From Pichia kudriavzevii (taxonomy: Eukaryota > Ascomycota > Pichiomycetes > Pichiales > Pichiaceae): DNA of 64,000 bases. Positions 1 through 14,822 of this stretch are shown one piece after another. The stretch is from assembly GCF_003054445.1 (NCBI RefSeq), contig NC_042510.1, forward strand, positions 1,116,001-1,180,000, read 5' to 3'. The first letter of the stretch is position 1; the number at the start of each line of letters is the position of its first letter. A model generated the notes under the pieces. That model had not been told where the DNA came from. It made no database searches and worked only from the letters and a program-made list of their open reading frames with translations. A program made the translations under genes and the position numbers.

Positions 1-3000
1 ATTCGTTAATTTTATTTTATTTTTTCTAAAACATATTAGACGGTGCGTAAACGATGTTTATCTTAGGAAATGGCTAATCAAAAGTATCTTATTTGCATTA
101 AATAGAAAAAAGTTTAGGAAATTATTTAAACTTCGTTCATAGACAAGCTATATGTTCTTATTTATGTAGAGAAGTTATAAGCTAATTATTTTTTTCAGCC
201 ATTATAAGTTTAAGCATATAACTGTGTTGAAAGCCACTAAATAAGTGATAAAAAAATCAAAAGACCTACTAGTATACAGAGTTAATTCTACACTTGCTAC
301 CCTAATTATAAAAAGAAACTATCGATGTATTTCTGTATTTCTTCTGAACAATTGGGGTTTTAAGTCTACCAACTTCTGAACCTTGATCATAGATACAATA
401 GGTGCACAACACATACACGGTGTGTGGTATATTATGAGCAGCCAATTCACCATTTTGAAAAGCTAAAACTCTGTACCATAACTTTCAGTGGGATCCGTAT
501 TATCAAAACTATATTTAATAATCCTATGTGCTAACTAAAGCCTGGAAGCTATATATATATAATTTAGTTTTAATTCATAAAGTTTTTTCATTGGACTGCC
601 GGAATGTCATGGGCCTTTAAAACATTCACTGCTTAACTGGTGTAGATTCTTTGTTACACTGTGCATTGCTACTCGTCTTTCGTGTGAATTTCCCATCTCT
701 ATTCTAATACCTGTATTTTTCTGTTTAGATTTTGGACATTGAGTTACACTACTCGCTTATGTTTGTTGTAGCTAGTTTGAACTGAATCCTGGAAGTTTAT
801 TATCTTTTTGTGTTCTCACACCACTTGCCAAGGGACTTGAGCCTGAAAAAAAGAATGAGTTGAAAAAAATGTAGGTTTTACACAATTTTAATCATTTTTC
901 TTAAGTATGAATATCAGCTGTCTTGTAAGATGTTTTCCATCAATAAGCTGAACTCACTTTATAGAGCACTGAATTTCATTTTTGTATAACAATTGGTTAT
1001 TTCCTTTCAGTCTGGCACTCGCTTTTATTCATTTTCCTAATAAATAGCTAATTCTGTTTCGATCAGGACTTCTAACTGTAGTGTGTACGACATCTAATTC
1101 TAGAAAGGGTATTCTCACTTCCTAGTTAAGATGTGTATCATATTCTTTTATAAAACTAAAAGCACCTAGCCTATTGAGTTTATAATACTGAAAGTCTACT
1201 GAACTAGTCATCTTTGTACACTTCTTTAGACTTAGATCCAATCTTGTTGCTTTAGTTTATTTTCTATATAGTTATTTGAATTAATCACAAGTAGCTAACA
1301 AAAGGTCCATACTTACCGATTTGTGTATTAGGATTTTTCTTCTATTTCTTTGTAGGTAGTAGTGTTTCTAGGGGTAACCTTTCAAATTGGCCCTTCTGAG
1401 TCTATTCTAGTTTGAAAAGAAAATTTCTCGCTAAATAACACATATTAATAATAGTCTTTGCTATGGAACTAATTATTTCTTGATCTAAACTATTTTTGCT
1501 CCTGAATAGAAGGACCTAGTTATTTTTTATATTAGGGCAGAAGAAATCAAAGAAAGAAGTTGAATAAAGAATAGGTATATTTGTACTAAAGTTTGCTAAA
1601 AGCGATTTAGGTGGAGCTTCTATTTATTTAAAAACCCCAATAATCTTAATAACAATAAAGGTCTTCCTGTAAACTTTTGAAAAATGTACCGGAGTATTTA
1701 AGTTAAGTCCAAACCACGAGAATAGGTCAAAAGCTGCTACTTAGTTTATGTTTCATTGCCTTTTCAGTATCTCGAGACTTCTCCGCTGTTAATAATAAAC
1801 AGTTGTCTAGTTATTTTGTTTAGGTTGGATAAAAACCTACGGAAAGACAATAGGAGCTTAGGCTATCTATTGATAGATCAATTATTTGTTTTAAGAACTA
1901 TAGAATTAAAAACAAGGCAGTAGTTGTAGATTTTAAAGATTATTTAGAGTAGATAGTAAAGGCTGTACTGAATATCAATGAGGATTTGCGGAACCAACAA
2001 GTGGCCTGCATCAAGCTATTTAAGTGATTCTATTGGTATTTTACTAGAAAAGGAAAGCTAATCATTTTTCCAATGACGGTTCATATAATCCAAGTTTTAA
2101 ATGGTTTGCATCATCATAATAGGGGTATCTAAAAGGCATAAATCGACGAAAGTGATAAAAATTACTTATTAAACGACGTATTTACATCCACGTTTTTGTT
2201 GGAAGTACTGAATCTGCCTACTGCTAGTTTGGGGAAGACAATAATACACAAAATAAAGACGATAATGAAGATTCCAGTTTTTTTTAAAGATAAAAAAATA
2301 GATATATATGTATAATTGTATGAATAGTTTTAATAATAACTTATGTTGCTATTTTGATAGCAATTCATTTTACTATTGAAAAGATTACCTAGGCAAATAA
2401 TATGTTTAGCACATCAGATTTTGCACTAATAATAATATAGACTTATGTTATAACGTCTGGCAATACCTATGTGTATAGCGAAATAGTAAAGGGCGGGTTG
2501 TAAATCGTATGTTTTCACTACTCAGACTCATACGACATGTCTAGAAGCCCAAGCAATGAATTAGAAGACTGTTTGGTACCAATATTCAGTCACCTTGGGT
2601 GTAACAAAACTATTTAAAGAGATACTAGAAGATATAACCAAATATCATGCACAAAATATAAATGTATAAGTGAAAGTAATGTATTGACACATTTTGTTTC
2701 GGGCACGTGCGCATTAACAGATTCCGTATAAGGTTGATAATTATAGTACCTGGTGAAGAAGCATTATTCAGAAAGGTTGTAGCCCAACTAGATGTTGAAG
2801 TGGACCTTCTAATTTCCTTAAATACAATAGAAGCAAAATAGGTGTTTCACCTATCACAAACACGATGAGTATTTTCTCGCTTTGCTTTAGTCTAATAGAA
2901 CTAATTAGAAAATCCTTTGATATTTGATGCCATGGCTGGAACAAACTCAAAAACATCTTTCTGGATTATATTTTTCTAGTAATATTAGGAAAATAAGAAA

Positions 3001-6000
3001 CAGTTACCCAGAAATAAATGGGATTAATAAACAACCGTAACATTTTTCATCTTTTCATGCGATTTACTCGAGCTCTACATTTTCTATTACCTCAAGAACT
3101 AAATTTGTGTAGCATTTATTTGACGTATAATTTTTATTTAGCTCATCACTAAAGAATACTTGTTATTAAGAGATTCTACCATTAATAAAGTACGCAAATC
3201 TAGCTTCTCTTAATATTCATGAGTATCCATCTTGTAAAGGCCTCTGTAAAGCAATAACCTTATATTTCGCTAAATCCAGTAGTCAAAAAATAGATAGCAA
3301 GCTTGAGCAAGATTCTTTTCATTAGCTCCATTATGATTATATAAATATATTGCGCCAGGAAGAACTTGGAGATTTAACTAATGTCGAGAGTACAATGAGG
3401 TATAATAAATTTTCATGTTTAATATATCTGATAGAGAGCATATTTACATGGGAAGCCACTCAAACTAATTCCGTCAATTTTTTTACAAATCTAATTTATT
3501 ATTCCAATCATTAAGTCAAGATAAAAAAAACCCTGAAAAAAGTATAGATTCTTAGCTACTTTACCATTCAGGCAAACAAACTCATTCTCCATAAATATGT
3601 CTAAGAGTACTCTTGAGAAAAATTCTTCTTTTATATTATAACACGATTAAATTTCCTGAGCAAAAACAAAAATGAATCAGACTCTCCCAGAAAAATAGTG
3701 AATGCAACTTTTGTTTTATTAGTAAGAGGATTAGGAATATCTTTATAAAGCTGTCTCTGAGTCGATAAACTTATTTATGGCATAATTTCAATTTACCAAA
3801 TGAATTTAGGAATGTTACTGTATACAGAAAACTAAAACAATAACTTCAAGTATATTTATAAGTTCTGTTCATTGAGAACCAAATAGTGAGAATTATGCAA
3901 TATCCTTTTTAATGGATTTATAAGTTATTCAATATCAACAATAAATAAACAACATTGATATATATGTAAATAAAACGATAGAACCTAAAAAATAATTTAT
4001 ATAATGGAAAACTTCCAGCGAAGTATGATGATATTCAGAATATATGCGGATAACTATCGAATAAGCACATTAATAGTAATGATATACATGTAAAAGGTCT
4101 TGGGAGACAAATTAATCAATTTTATGATAGTAAAACAAATTTCTTTGCAAACAGCGCGAACAAAATAAGAAATGATATTTTATATAAAAAATACTAGATG
4201 AGTTGACATTGGAGAACAGTGGTTAAGGAATAGCGTTATGCCACAATGTAGATATTTATAGTAGCTGTAAATTCTATAAAAACTGGTGTTCAAGAGGCAC
4301 AATTCCTGACGTGATGCCCATATTTAGTCCAGCAGCTGGATAACTTAAAAAGAATCCACAAATTATATAGATCGATATCAATAGATTCAGTTGGAGTTGA
4401 ACTGGTTTCTTATTAATCTTTGTTTTGGTGCCATGATGACTGAGGGTGTCTTCCATAACTAATGCTGATATAAATTTTAATCGTTATTTCTGTGCTTAAC
4501 TCAGAACATAGGTCTAAATATAGCTGTCAAACAATCAGAAATAAATACTGATCCTGAAATTGGCCTATTGTTAACTATCTACAGTGTTGAATCTGATAAC
4601 GAAACTATGCCGGATCAATCATGAAAGATGTTCAAGCGTTAAAAAGAATCGTACTCTTTTTGGTTTAAACGCACCTGTACTATAGTTTGCTTCGAATAAA
4701 ACCATCGCCAGTTACCCAACTTTAAGTGAGCACTATTTCTGAAAGTGACATCACATCTTAGTATCTAATCTTACCCTCTAGGTAATTGTAAAAATTACCC
4801 TCAGCACTGTTTCGACATAGCACTCTTTAGTGAAAATTTGCAACGTGATCTAAACATGAAAATCCGAGAAATTGCCGGATACGCATAAGGTGCAAACTTT
4901 TCTTGCTGGTCGATAGATCACTTCGTAATGTTCCATTTGCACCTATTGATTGATTTTTCGTTGACGTCAACTTCTTATATATGAGCCCTTACAGAAATGA
5001 TTTTATGGATGCACGATATTCCTGTTTAAAACAGCCGGCGTTTACTATCCTATAACAAGAGGCTTACATGACTCCCACATGAAATATAAACTAAGCGAAC
5101 CACGAATTCGACTTTGCCGCAAAACGTTTTCTGAAACATACTGTTTAAATAAGTTCAGGAAAAGGCATAACAGTCATACATAATTGTCTGTATAGAGTTT
5201 TGACATTTATTATAACTCTCTAAGAAAATGTTTGGTAGATTAGACTGTGGAGAGAAAGAAAAAAGAAGAGTGTCTATAAAAACTATAGCTTGACAAATAT
5301 TTTGATAAAGTTTAGAAAGAAGCACATGTTTTTTTCTGATTTATTCCTACAGAATGGATCAATGAAACCTTTTGGGTGTTTTTTTTAGAAATTATCAAGA
5401 TTACATTATTGCATTACAAAAATTGTATGTTTTTGATTTGAGTTTCGTGCGGCAAAAGATCGGAAATGGAAGCTATCCAATATTACAAATAATATTGTCG
5501 TAGAAATGTTTTCTTTAGGGATATCAAAAGTTTGTTAGACGGCTATTACTCTTCTGTTTTCAACCCGTACATATTTTAAACTGGGAAAATGCAGGATCTT
5601 AGAGGGTTCTAGTTTTACCAAGTACTGTATTTATGGAAGATTCATCCAATACACACAGTAAAATTAAGTTTGAAAATTTGAGTAGTAAAGACGTACTTCC
5701 AGATTATTACGTTCTTCTTATACATATAATTAAATACTTGGTCTCGAAATTCAGATTCACCAGTAGAAAAGTCCAACAAAAAATTATAAAGGACGTACGT
5801 TTCCAGTCGGACCAAACTAGCTGAAAAGCCAATAGTTTCACGATGTAGCTAAATTTTAAGTAGCTGTTTGAAAAAGCTACTTGTTTTTATGTACAAAAAG
5901 GTTGTATGTGTTAGTTGAATAGTGTTTCTTTTTTTTTTGCAATTTCAAGATCAGCGACTTTAAATATTGGTCATTGTGACATGAAAAAAAAACAGTTACC

Positions 6001-7200
6001 TTTGAGAACTAAATGACTCTTTTCTTGCTAGACCTTATCGATCTATCTTTTAGCTCATCACAAATATTAGGCGAAAAAGAATACACTAATCTAAGAAAGC
6101 TATTTATATATTATTTTTTTGATGGAAAAAAAAACTCCAATGTGTGGGATAATGTTGAAATTAGCGTTATGTTTATTAAGCATGGTGAGTCAGCCCTGAT
6201 AGAGGGACCATTGAACTGAGAGTACAAACAAGTTGGTGATTAGAACCTATTATTTAAGCATCCTTTAGACAGTGCTGTTTTAACGGGGGTCTCATATATT
6301 TAAATCATGTACTATAAGAGGAATAGTCACACACGGATTTCTTTTGATGAAAATGCTCAAGGACGGGTAGGTAACGAACAAATAAATGAAAAGAAAAAAA
6401 CTGGAACATAAGGGACAGCAATCACATAGTCCAAAGCTGAATCCAGAAAAGGCTGCAGAGACTCCGTCATTTGATGCAAAGCATAAGGGTAAACGGTTAG
6501 ACGTTGCTGAAGTTAGTAGAAACGTATACTAAGAAAATCCAACACATGGAATTCAAGCAGCTGCTAAGGGTAGTCATGTGAGTGAATAACCGCTTAATTT
6601 AGTAGAATGCAACAAAAGGATTTATGTATTACATTGCTAATGATTGTTCCACAATAACAGGCAAAATGCTTTTGATAATTAAGAGGCTAGTCCTCTGCAA
6701 ACAACCAGAACTCTTCTGAATTATCAGAGCATTGTTGTGTTATTGGCCCAAATAGCTATTTGCAAGATTGTTAGGCCGACCTTTAAGAGCACAAGTTTTT
6801 TTTTCTATAAGAGTTTAATGTATTTTGCGTATGTATAAGGGCGTGCAACTTACCATTTGCTCTGAGAGCAAAAAAACAATAATTTATAAGGTTTACTTAT
6901 TGTTTATACTAAGTTTTTTTGTTGAAATCTAGCTAACTTTCCAGCTAACGTTGTCGATTATGATCTAGTTTAGTTTATGTAAGTCAATGTACTAGGGTCT
7001 TTTTCAGGTCAATGTTGAATTTCTCAACATAAACATAACACTAAGTTTCTTCTTTAACTCTCAACAATTCTAAGTCCCCTAATGGCAAGAAAAACTTGAC
7101 CTTACATAACCTTAAGCTGCTTACAGAACAACCCTAAAATGATGCTCCAAGTGGTAAAAAAAGTAGCTTTTACACGGTAAACATTCGGGCAACAAGATTT
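1..7200. other. AT-rich gene-free region
   Basis: I see no convincing gene here. Open frames are 60-75 codons at most, lack recognisable motifs and look like chance. The sequence is strongly AT-rich with many short A and T runs, unlike the gene-dense part after 16 kb. No telomeric repeat, tRNA or complete transposon is visible. Possible roles are pericentromeric DNA or a graveyard of decayed retroelements; neither is shown by sequence alone. Confidence 0.6.
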
Positions 7201-9900
7201 AGGCTAACTTTAGGATAAACATAATAGGTTCTCTTCTTATCTTAACCAAATAACAAACACTCCTGCACGAACAAAATTCAAGCAAACGCGTTATCTGTAC
7301 TTGTAGAGCTTATATAACAGCATATAACATGAGAATAGTTGCAGAATTTTATAGCTCTATACGGTTCATCAAATCCTAAATACCCTACTCTCCCTGAGCA
7401 TAAAGCATGGTCACATGATATATTGCAGATGAATGAGACATGCTGATGCATCTTAAAAGCTCCAGAGGTGATTTCCAAAGTTCAAGAATCCTTAGAATGT
7501 TGTACTATAAACCGCCATATAGTTATAGAAAAAGTATATTCAAGCAATGCTGCTTAACAATGACTAATATTAACGATAGCAACCAAATTATGGCAGGGAA
7601 CAACCCAACATTATAGACGTAAATAACACATTTCTTTCTATACCCAATAAACACACTGTCCAATTTCCATTGATCTGGAACTATAGACTTTGGCTCCAAC
7701 AATATAATTTCAAATAAATCTCTGCTTCTAATACCAGTAACTCTTTTCTTTTGAGTGTTTTGACTTTTCAATGGATGGATGCTGGTGGCCGTCTTTGGTC
7801 TCAACAACTGCTCGTACCCAATATCTTTTACTTCGTTTTTAAGCACATCTATAATCCCGTGTTCTATATAGTATAGTGTCAGTTGTCTGAGATAAATATC
7901 CGTCTTTTTTAATTGGTCTGATCAATCTCAACATTTCCAGTGGTTTCTTCGACCTCTTCCATCTCTTGAATTTAAGTAATTTAAAGTAAGGTTTTTACAT
8001 TAAAAACTGGTTCGATATCAGCCCTTAACGATATAGGTAACATACTGTCAAAGCTTAGATTAATAGTCTTTTCTTTTCCATCTCGCCACATACAAGATAT
8101 AATAGATACTGTCAAATATATCCCGATCATTGACAAGTAAAACATTATCAAATATGGGGTGTATGATGGAGAGACAAAACTGTTTGCTGCGGTTTACACT
8201 TCATAATATTTCTTTCTCACCTAAACCTTGTCAATGTGTCAACACCAACACAATCGAGATTTTTTTCAAGGTTGATAGTTTTGTGCCGTAGACACTTTAC
8301 AGCAGCAACTCTATTAGGTCAAAATTGTCTTGCAAGACTTTTGTGTGAAGTTTCAAAACCATCTAAAAAATGTAACGCTATTGTGGCAAAAGCTCATCTT
8401 AGAAAGATCTCTTGAGCAGTTCACTTAATTTCGTAATACAAATACCATAATTACCTGCTGATTTATTTTGCAGAAATAACCATACTCAACAATGGATTTT
8501 TTCGTTTATGTCATTCATATATACATCTGTCATAGATTTGAAATATTGGCATGTTGTCACATTGAATACAGCATCAACTCCAGAAACATACTGACTGGAT
8601 AAGCTCTACAATTAAACCATGAATTTGGGCGGACTGTGTGACTTTGTTCACAATTTCCGGATATAACACAATCTCAATATCTTCTTCCCTTCTTTTTTTA
8701 CTACAAACGCTACCTTTACTTTCCAAAAGGTTAAGCGAAGGTGCCACATCGTGTTCTTAAGAGGAGTGCTGTTGTTTTGCCATTGTCTTTGTAAACACTC
8801 AAATGGTTGATGTGATCTCTTCCGTTCGAGTTAACAATATATGCATAATGGGATATCCTTTTATCTTTCTAGTATAATATGTCTTAATAACTACGGCCGT
8901 AAACGATTCGGGCCTAATAATCACATTGATGAAGAAATCAAAAACAATGCTGGATTTTTCCAAACAGCTTGTTCGTTGACTTCCGAGCTAGAACATGGCT
9001 GATACAAACCAAAACTATAGGTTACTTTCTCTTTAACCTTTCCATCATAACGGAGCACGGAACTGCGTTAATCCTTAAAAACACATTAATGTTTTTAAGG
9101 TTGGCGACATCGAGCAAAACTGAGCAAATTTGTAGCACAAGCCCACTACCAATCCTATTAGCTCACAGTGGATCCTTGAAATCCTAAAATCTATAGAATA
9201 ATATACGTGAGTAACTCCCCCAAAGATGTTCTGTCACTCTGAAAGATGCACCGTGTCTATAAACTGAATATTTAAAAGATGCTCTTAGTCTGGTAAAAGG
9301 CCCATATGGTTTCTTGTGTTTCCACCGATATGTTACAGGTGCATCATTCCATCCACGTCAAAACCTTTCCTTAACGAACACTCCTGTATATTGTAACAAA
9401 AGGGAATTTCCGTGCTTGCTAAAAATGTATTGTAATCCGAAACAATACATTTACAGAAGAGCTTTGTAAAACCTATATTTTCACCTTTTTAATCAATTGG
9501 GGCCTGTAAATAGATTTTAGTAGACTTTATCTTTTTGTCAAACCTGGATGTCTCAAGAACTTTTCCGTAGAGCCGTTCCCACAAAAGCTACCATGAAAGG
9601 CCTTTAATTTATCAGCAAAAATGTAAAATCGCAAGAAGTCATCATCCTTTCTCCGTCCAAGTGGTGGGCGTTCGAAATGAGTATCCACAAGGTTTTCAAG
9701 ATACTTCCAAAAAGACGGTCTGAATTCTCCTTATCAGGGAAAAATACCTCTCCAATTTTAGCAACAAAAGCTTTACAACAAACCTTCAAGTGCCAGATCT
9801 GTTGCTGTGTCTGTGGTTTATCAGATGACACATGTTGGTGGTGGTAAACATTTTATATCCCAATTAATGGCAGTATAACATCAAAACTATACAGTGCAAC
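7200..9900 (-). other. Unassigned stretch, possible decayed coding remnant
   Basis: This stretch looks somewhat less AT-rich than the DNA before it, and the minus strand has several medium open pieces (for example 7523-7846 and 9604-9831) with normal-looking amino acid composition. I recognise no domain in any of them. They may be relics of a mobile element or an old gene, or chance. Nothing here supports an intact gene. Confidence 0.25.
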
Positions 9901-11399
9901 CTCACATCAAGTTACACATTTTATCACAACAAACCGGCAACGTTGGTTGTGTATTTGAAAGTTGTAATTTTCAGCTACAGTAGTTAATTTATACACTAAA
10001 ATATAACTCTTGGAGAGCAATATGGATGACTAGGTCCGATCAATCAGCTATTGATGGTACGATATCCATATTTAGTTCGACACTTGATTACTAAGGGATT
10101 TCTAAATAATATGCGTATTAAAAGCTACAGTAAGAGCGGAGTTACCTCTCTTATCAATTGTCGGTTTGGCGCCACAATAAATAATGATATCATCTCTAAC
10201 TAAACGCAAAACATATTACTAGTTGTCATTAGCTAGTTGCCATCAGTGCATAATGTGAGTCGACATACCTGCTGTATCACATGATATCAATAAAGGTTGT
10301 AGATTATTTTCTTTTCCTTGGGTTCTTTTTATGTGGTATTTTGAAGTAACTCTTTTAAACGTTCAATCTATAACGTGTAACATGGTTATCTGAAGTAGAA
10401 TTAGGGCACGTCAAGGCAGTATTGTATTTGCTTGACATGTATTTATTGGCTGCTTTTAGAAACTAAACTATATTGAATATTTGCATTTTGGCCAATGGTA
10501 AAACAGTTTATCTTATTGTCTTATATGATTGCAATGGGAGAAGAATAACTAGCGGATTTATCAAAGCTAAATCGATAAAACGAGAACAAAACTCAACTAT
10601 GTTCAATGCAGAATAAAATTATACAAAACCACCCAACTTCTCTGATTAATTTCAGACTAGAAAGGCCCCGGATTTCCATTACTGGATATAAGGGCTAGAG
10701 GCATAGAATGGTCAGCAAACATTGGAAGAGAATTTGCTACATATGGGCTACCAGATGTCAGAAAAATTATAAGGGCTGTTGCAGGTTCGAAAAATAACGA
10801 ACGTAAATTACACACTTCTCAAATGCATATGAACTAGCAAATACTGGATTTTAGTCGGTCTAAATTTGAAGATAGATTCTGAAACGCTTTGTTCCTGTCG
10901 ACAAAGACAGAGACTCTGTGGTGAATATTGTCAAGTAATTGTGTCGATTGAAACCAGGTCAATCGATGAGAGGCTATAAAGAAAACTTTAAAGTGTCTAT
11001 GTACGTCGCTATTTCTGACATTAAGAGTTGACCACTATTCCTTGATGGCCTTACCGATATTGAGCAGTTAATGGGGGTGAGATTGTTGCAGTCTAACATA
11101 AAAGCTTGATGTGTGTTTTAACCATGTTGAGGCGAGTCTATTGGAGATATACACATGCAAGAAGTTACATGGGCACTTATACAATCATTTAAATGGTTTC
11201 CCTTATAGAACAAAGTCCGCCAAAGAACTCAATTTATTTCATGCCTTTTCAGCCATCGGTAACCTAATGTATCATGGATAATTTCATGTTCCTTTATTCA
11301 AATAGTATTTATAAGAGGATGTTAAAGGGCATGATAATGATGCGAAATACGAAAAGGAACTTTCATAGTAAGTATAAATGTCCAAAAAATGAGTGGATG
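9901..11399. other. Decayed region 5' of the gypsy pol fossil
   Basis: No intact gene is visible. By position this should hold the gag and 5' LTR of the Ty3/gypsy fossil, but I recognise neither. It is AT-rich with only short open stretches. Confidence 0.35.
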
Positions 11400-14300
11400 C
11401 CATCCCACACTCACATTATGACCATCCCAAAAAAGAAAAACCAAAATTAATTTGTGGTGTCGTTTATATCAAATATGCAGATGACATTTTGGTTGCTCCA
11501 GAACCACTTTTACAGTTATTAATAAAACTGTTGAGGAAGTTCATGTGTTTAGCAAAAGGCCAAGCTCGATGGATCAATAACAGTAAAGATTATCGGAAAC
11601 TCTGGTGTTGCTATCGCAGACGTAATTGTCCCATTTGAGGTAGTCAAAGAAACTATCAGTATAAGTGAGGTTAGGTCATTTTAAATGTTTGATACTGAGC
11701 ATGTGGTATTCATGTTGGGAAACCCATTTATCAAGAGGCAATTTAGTGATCTAACTTTAAGGTATTTAGTAAGTCCCGATATCGATAAAGCCAAAGCTGA
11801 TTTAAATATCGGCCCCTAGACGCAAATCATGCAAGAGGATTGAAAAAGGAAACACTTGAAAAGTTTACTTGAGATCCACCAACTGAACTACCGCCAAAGA
11901 AAAGATGCGGGCATATGTTGCCTTGTCTTACCCTAATGAGTTCTCTTTGGAAAAAACAATACCCATTAAGCTTCTCTGAGAAACTGGAACTAACAAAACA
12001 AGTTGAAGTTTTAATCAAACAAGGTTTCATCAAAACTAGTTCCAAACCTTTTAACAGTCCAGTGCTATTTGTTAAAAAGAAAGATGGTACTATGCGTATG
12101 TGTGTTGATTATAGGATTTTAAACAATAATGCTGTTAAGAACAAGTTTCCACTTCCAGATATTGATCAATTGATTTCAAGATTTGGTAAGACAAAAGTCT
12201 ATTCTAAGTTAGAGTTGATGCCTGGTTACTACCAAGTGAGAATTGCGGATGAAGATGTCGAAAAGACGGCTTTTTTTACTCTGGCCATTATGAATGGATG
12301 GTAATGCCGGCTGGACTAACAAGTGCATCTGCGACTTTTCCACAGATGATGAATAATGTCTTGTCTAAAAAAATAAATGGATTTGTCCAAGTGTATTTAG
12401 ACGACATTTTTATATACTCCGAAGATGTTGAAACTCACGGTAAGCACGTGAAAGAAGTTTTGTCGACACTAAGAAAACATAAACTAATTACGAAGAAGTC
12501 GAAATGCAGATTCTTTTATCAAGAATTTAGGTTCTTAGGACATGTTGTTACACCAATTTGTATTCAAACCGCTCTCGAGAAAATTAAAAAGGTAAAGAGT
12601 TGGCCAACGCTAAACAAGATCAAAGAAGCACAAAGTTTTATTGGTTTAACTTCGTTTTATAGAAGGTTTATCAAAGGGCATTCCAAAATTGCTAATCCAA
12701 TTCATAAGTTCATGACAAAACAAAGTAAATGGACAAGTGAACAAGACGAAGCCTTCAACAAACTAAAGAAAGCTTTGATATCAAGTCCCATCTTGGTGCA
12801 CCCAAGCTGGTCAGGCAATTGTAAATTTGTTCTAAATACCGATGCGTGTGGAGTATCATTAGGTTATACTCTAGAAAAGTTGGACGAGACAGGTAAATGA
12901 CGAGGTGTGATTTCTTACGGTTCAAAGAAGCTAGTTGGAAGTCAACTGAATCATGGAATATATGATCGTGAATTTTTGGCTGTTGTTGAAGCATTAAGAA
13001 CATGAAGATATTATCTCATGGGAAGACATGTCATTGTTATGACGGATCACAAAAGTTTAATTTACTTAAAAAACCAAAATCTTATAGACTCCACTAGAGT
13101 GGCTAGATGGATGGACTTTTTACCACAATTTGATTTTGATATTTGTTACTTACAGGGAAAGAACAATTCTGCCGCTGATGCGTTATCTAGATACCCATAT
13201 AACCACGAAAACAACTTAACGCTAACCAAAATCGAATTGGCGTTGCTGGAATTGACGTAAAAAGAGGAGCATGAAACACAGATACATTCTTTGACACTAG
13301 GTATTATCGAAGCCCATCAAGATTTAAAAAAAGAAATTATTACGGGTTATAAAAAAGATACTAATTATGCCTTGATATTCAGAACTTTGAGAGATAAAAC
13401 AAAAGTTCCAGTTGAGATAAAAAATCAAATCAAACATTTCTGTTATCAAGATGAGGTACGTTATTATAAGACATTAGAGTCTCAAGATTTCTTTAGAGTA
13501 GTTATTCCAAACTACAAGAAACTACCGTATAGAATATTCAAAATGCACACGATTCCAAAGATGCTTGTCACTTTGGTGCATGGAAAACTTATTTGAATCT
13601 TAAAGATAGTTTTTAATGGTCATCTATGTTGAGACAAATCAAAAATGGGTAGAAACCTGCCATATCTGTCAACAACACAACACCAACACTGAGGAAGACA
13701 AGGGTGGTTTTCCCCTTTACCAATCCCAACAGGTCGCTGGACCGACATTACGATGGATTTCATTACAGGTTTACCTAGATCGGGAACAGGTTACGATATG
13801 ATCATGGTTGTTATTGATCGCTTTTCAAAAATGGCACATTTTATACCAGCGCACAAAAGACTTAATGCTGCAGCATGTGCTCGTTTGTTTAGTGACAATG
13901 TTATCAAGTTACACGGTGTCCCACAAAGAATAGTTAGTGACAAAGATATTCGGTTTATGAATAAGTTCTGGCAAACATTACATTATCTCAATGGTAGTTC
14001 TCTACTATTTTCGACTACTAATCATCCAGAAACTGATGGTCAAACCGAAAGAGTCAACTAGATCGTTAATCAGTTACTTCGGAAATATTCTTCAAACGAT
14101 CAATTATTCTGGGATGAACATCTATCTATGTGTAAACTTAGTTACAATTCAACGTACCAAGATTCCATTAAAGCAAGTCCTTTTGAAATCGCCTACGGGT
14201 ATGAATCGAACATGATTAGAAAAGTAAATAGCTGGGATTTGGAGGATAACAGATATTCACCTAACGCAGAAGAATTTGTGAGACGTGTGAAATTGATTTT

Positions 14301-14822
14301 ACAGCACACTGGATAATATTGTAAAGCACAAGGGCGACAAGGAAAACACCATAATAGAAAAAGAAGATACTTTGAATATAAAGTTGGTGACTTAGTGTTA
14401 GTGCATCAAGATGCCTTTGGTGTGAATATAAGGTACACAAAAATTCAACCAGTATGATATGGGCCATACAGACTAGTCGAGAAAATAAACGGCAATGCTT
14501 ATAAAGTCGATTTACCGGTTATTAATTTGAAGGATCGTGAATCAAATGTACAGTGGATTAAATACTATAAAGAAAACCCCAATATTTACCAGGAACCGCC
14601 TAGAACAGAGCGTGAAATGTTGGCACGAATCAATGAAATGACTGGTATCGGTGGATGGTCAGAAGAATCAGGCAAAGAAAAGACTTATGATGTCTTCTGG
14701 AAAGACTGTGATCAAACTCTAGCAAGAAAGGTGCCTGAAAGAATATTCAACCAAGCAGATTTGTCACTACGTCAAAGCCTAATGCACAATGCCAAATCGA
14801 TCCAAAAAAACGAACAAGCTTG
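11400..14822 (+). mobile_element. Ty3/gypsy (Metaviridae) LTR retrotransposon pol fossil
   Basis: This is the remains of a Ty3/gypsy-type pol region. The parts run in the order protease-like end (about 11.45-11.76 kb), reverse transcriptase with a YLDD catalytic box (about 11.9-12.75 kb), RNase H (about 12.8-13.25 kb), integrase with a zinc-binding N-terminus and catalytic core (about 13.3-14.2 kb) and an integrase C-terminal region (to about 14.8 kb). The RT-RNase H-integrase order separates it from Ty1/copia. It is broken at roughly six to ten places and cannot be active. Gag may lie in the more decayed 10.6-11.4 kb. I found no clear pair of LTRs. Domains are still easily recognised, so it is of moderate age. 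It lies upstream of, and in the same orientation as, a tRNA pair, which suits Ty3-type targeting. Confidence 0.85.

Noticed and set aside
7378-10275. RTCACRTG-type sites as possible point-centromere CDEI (GTCACATG near 7408, ATCACATG near 10275)
   Set aside because: No CDEIII-like CCGAA sequence follows at the required distance, and the 8-mer is expected by chance.
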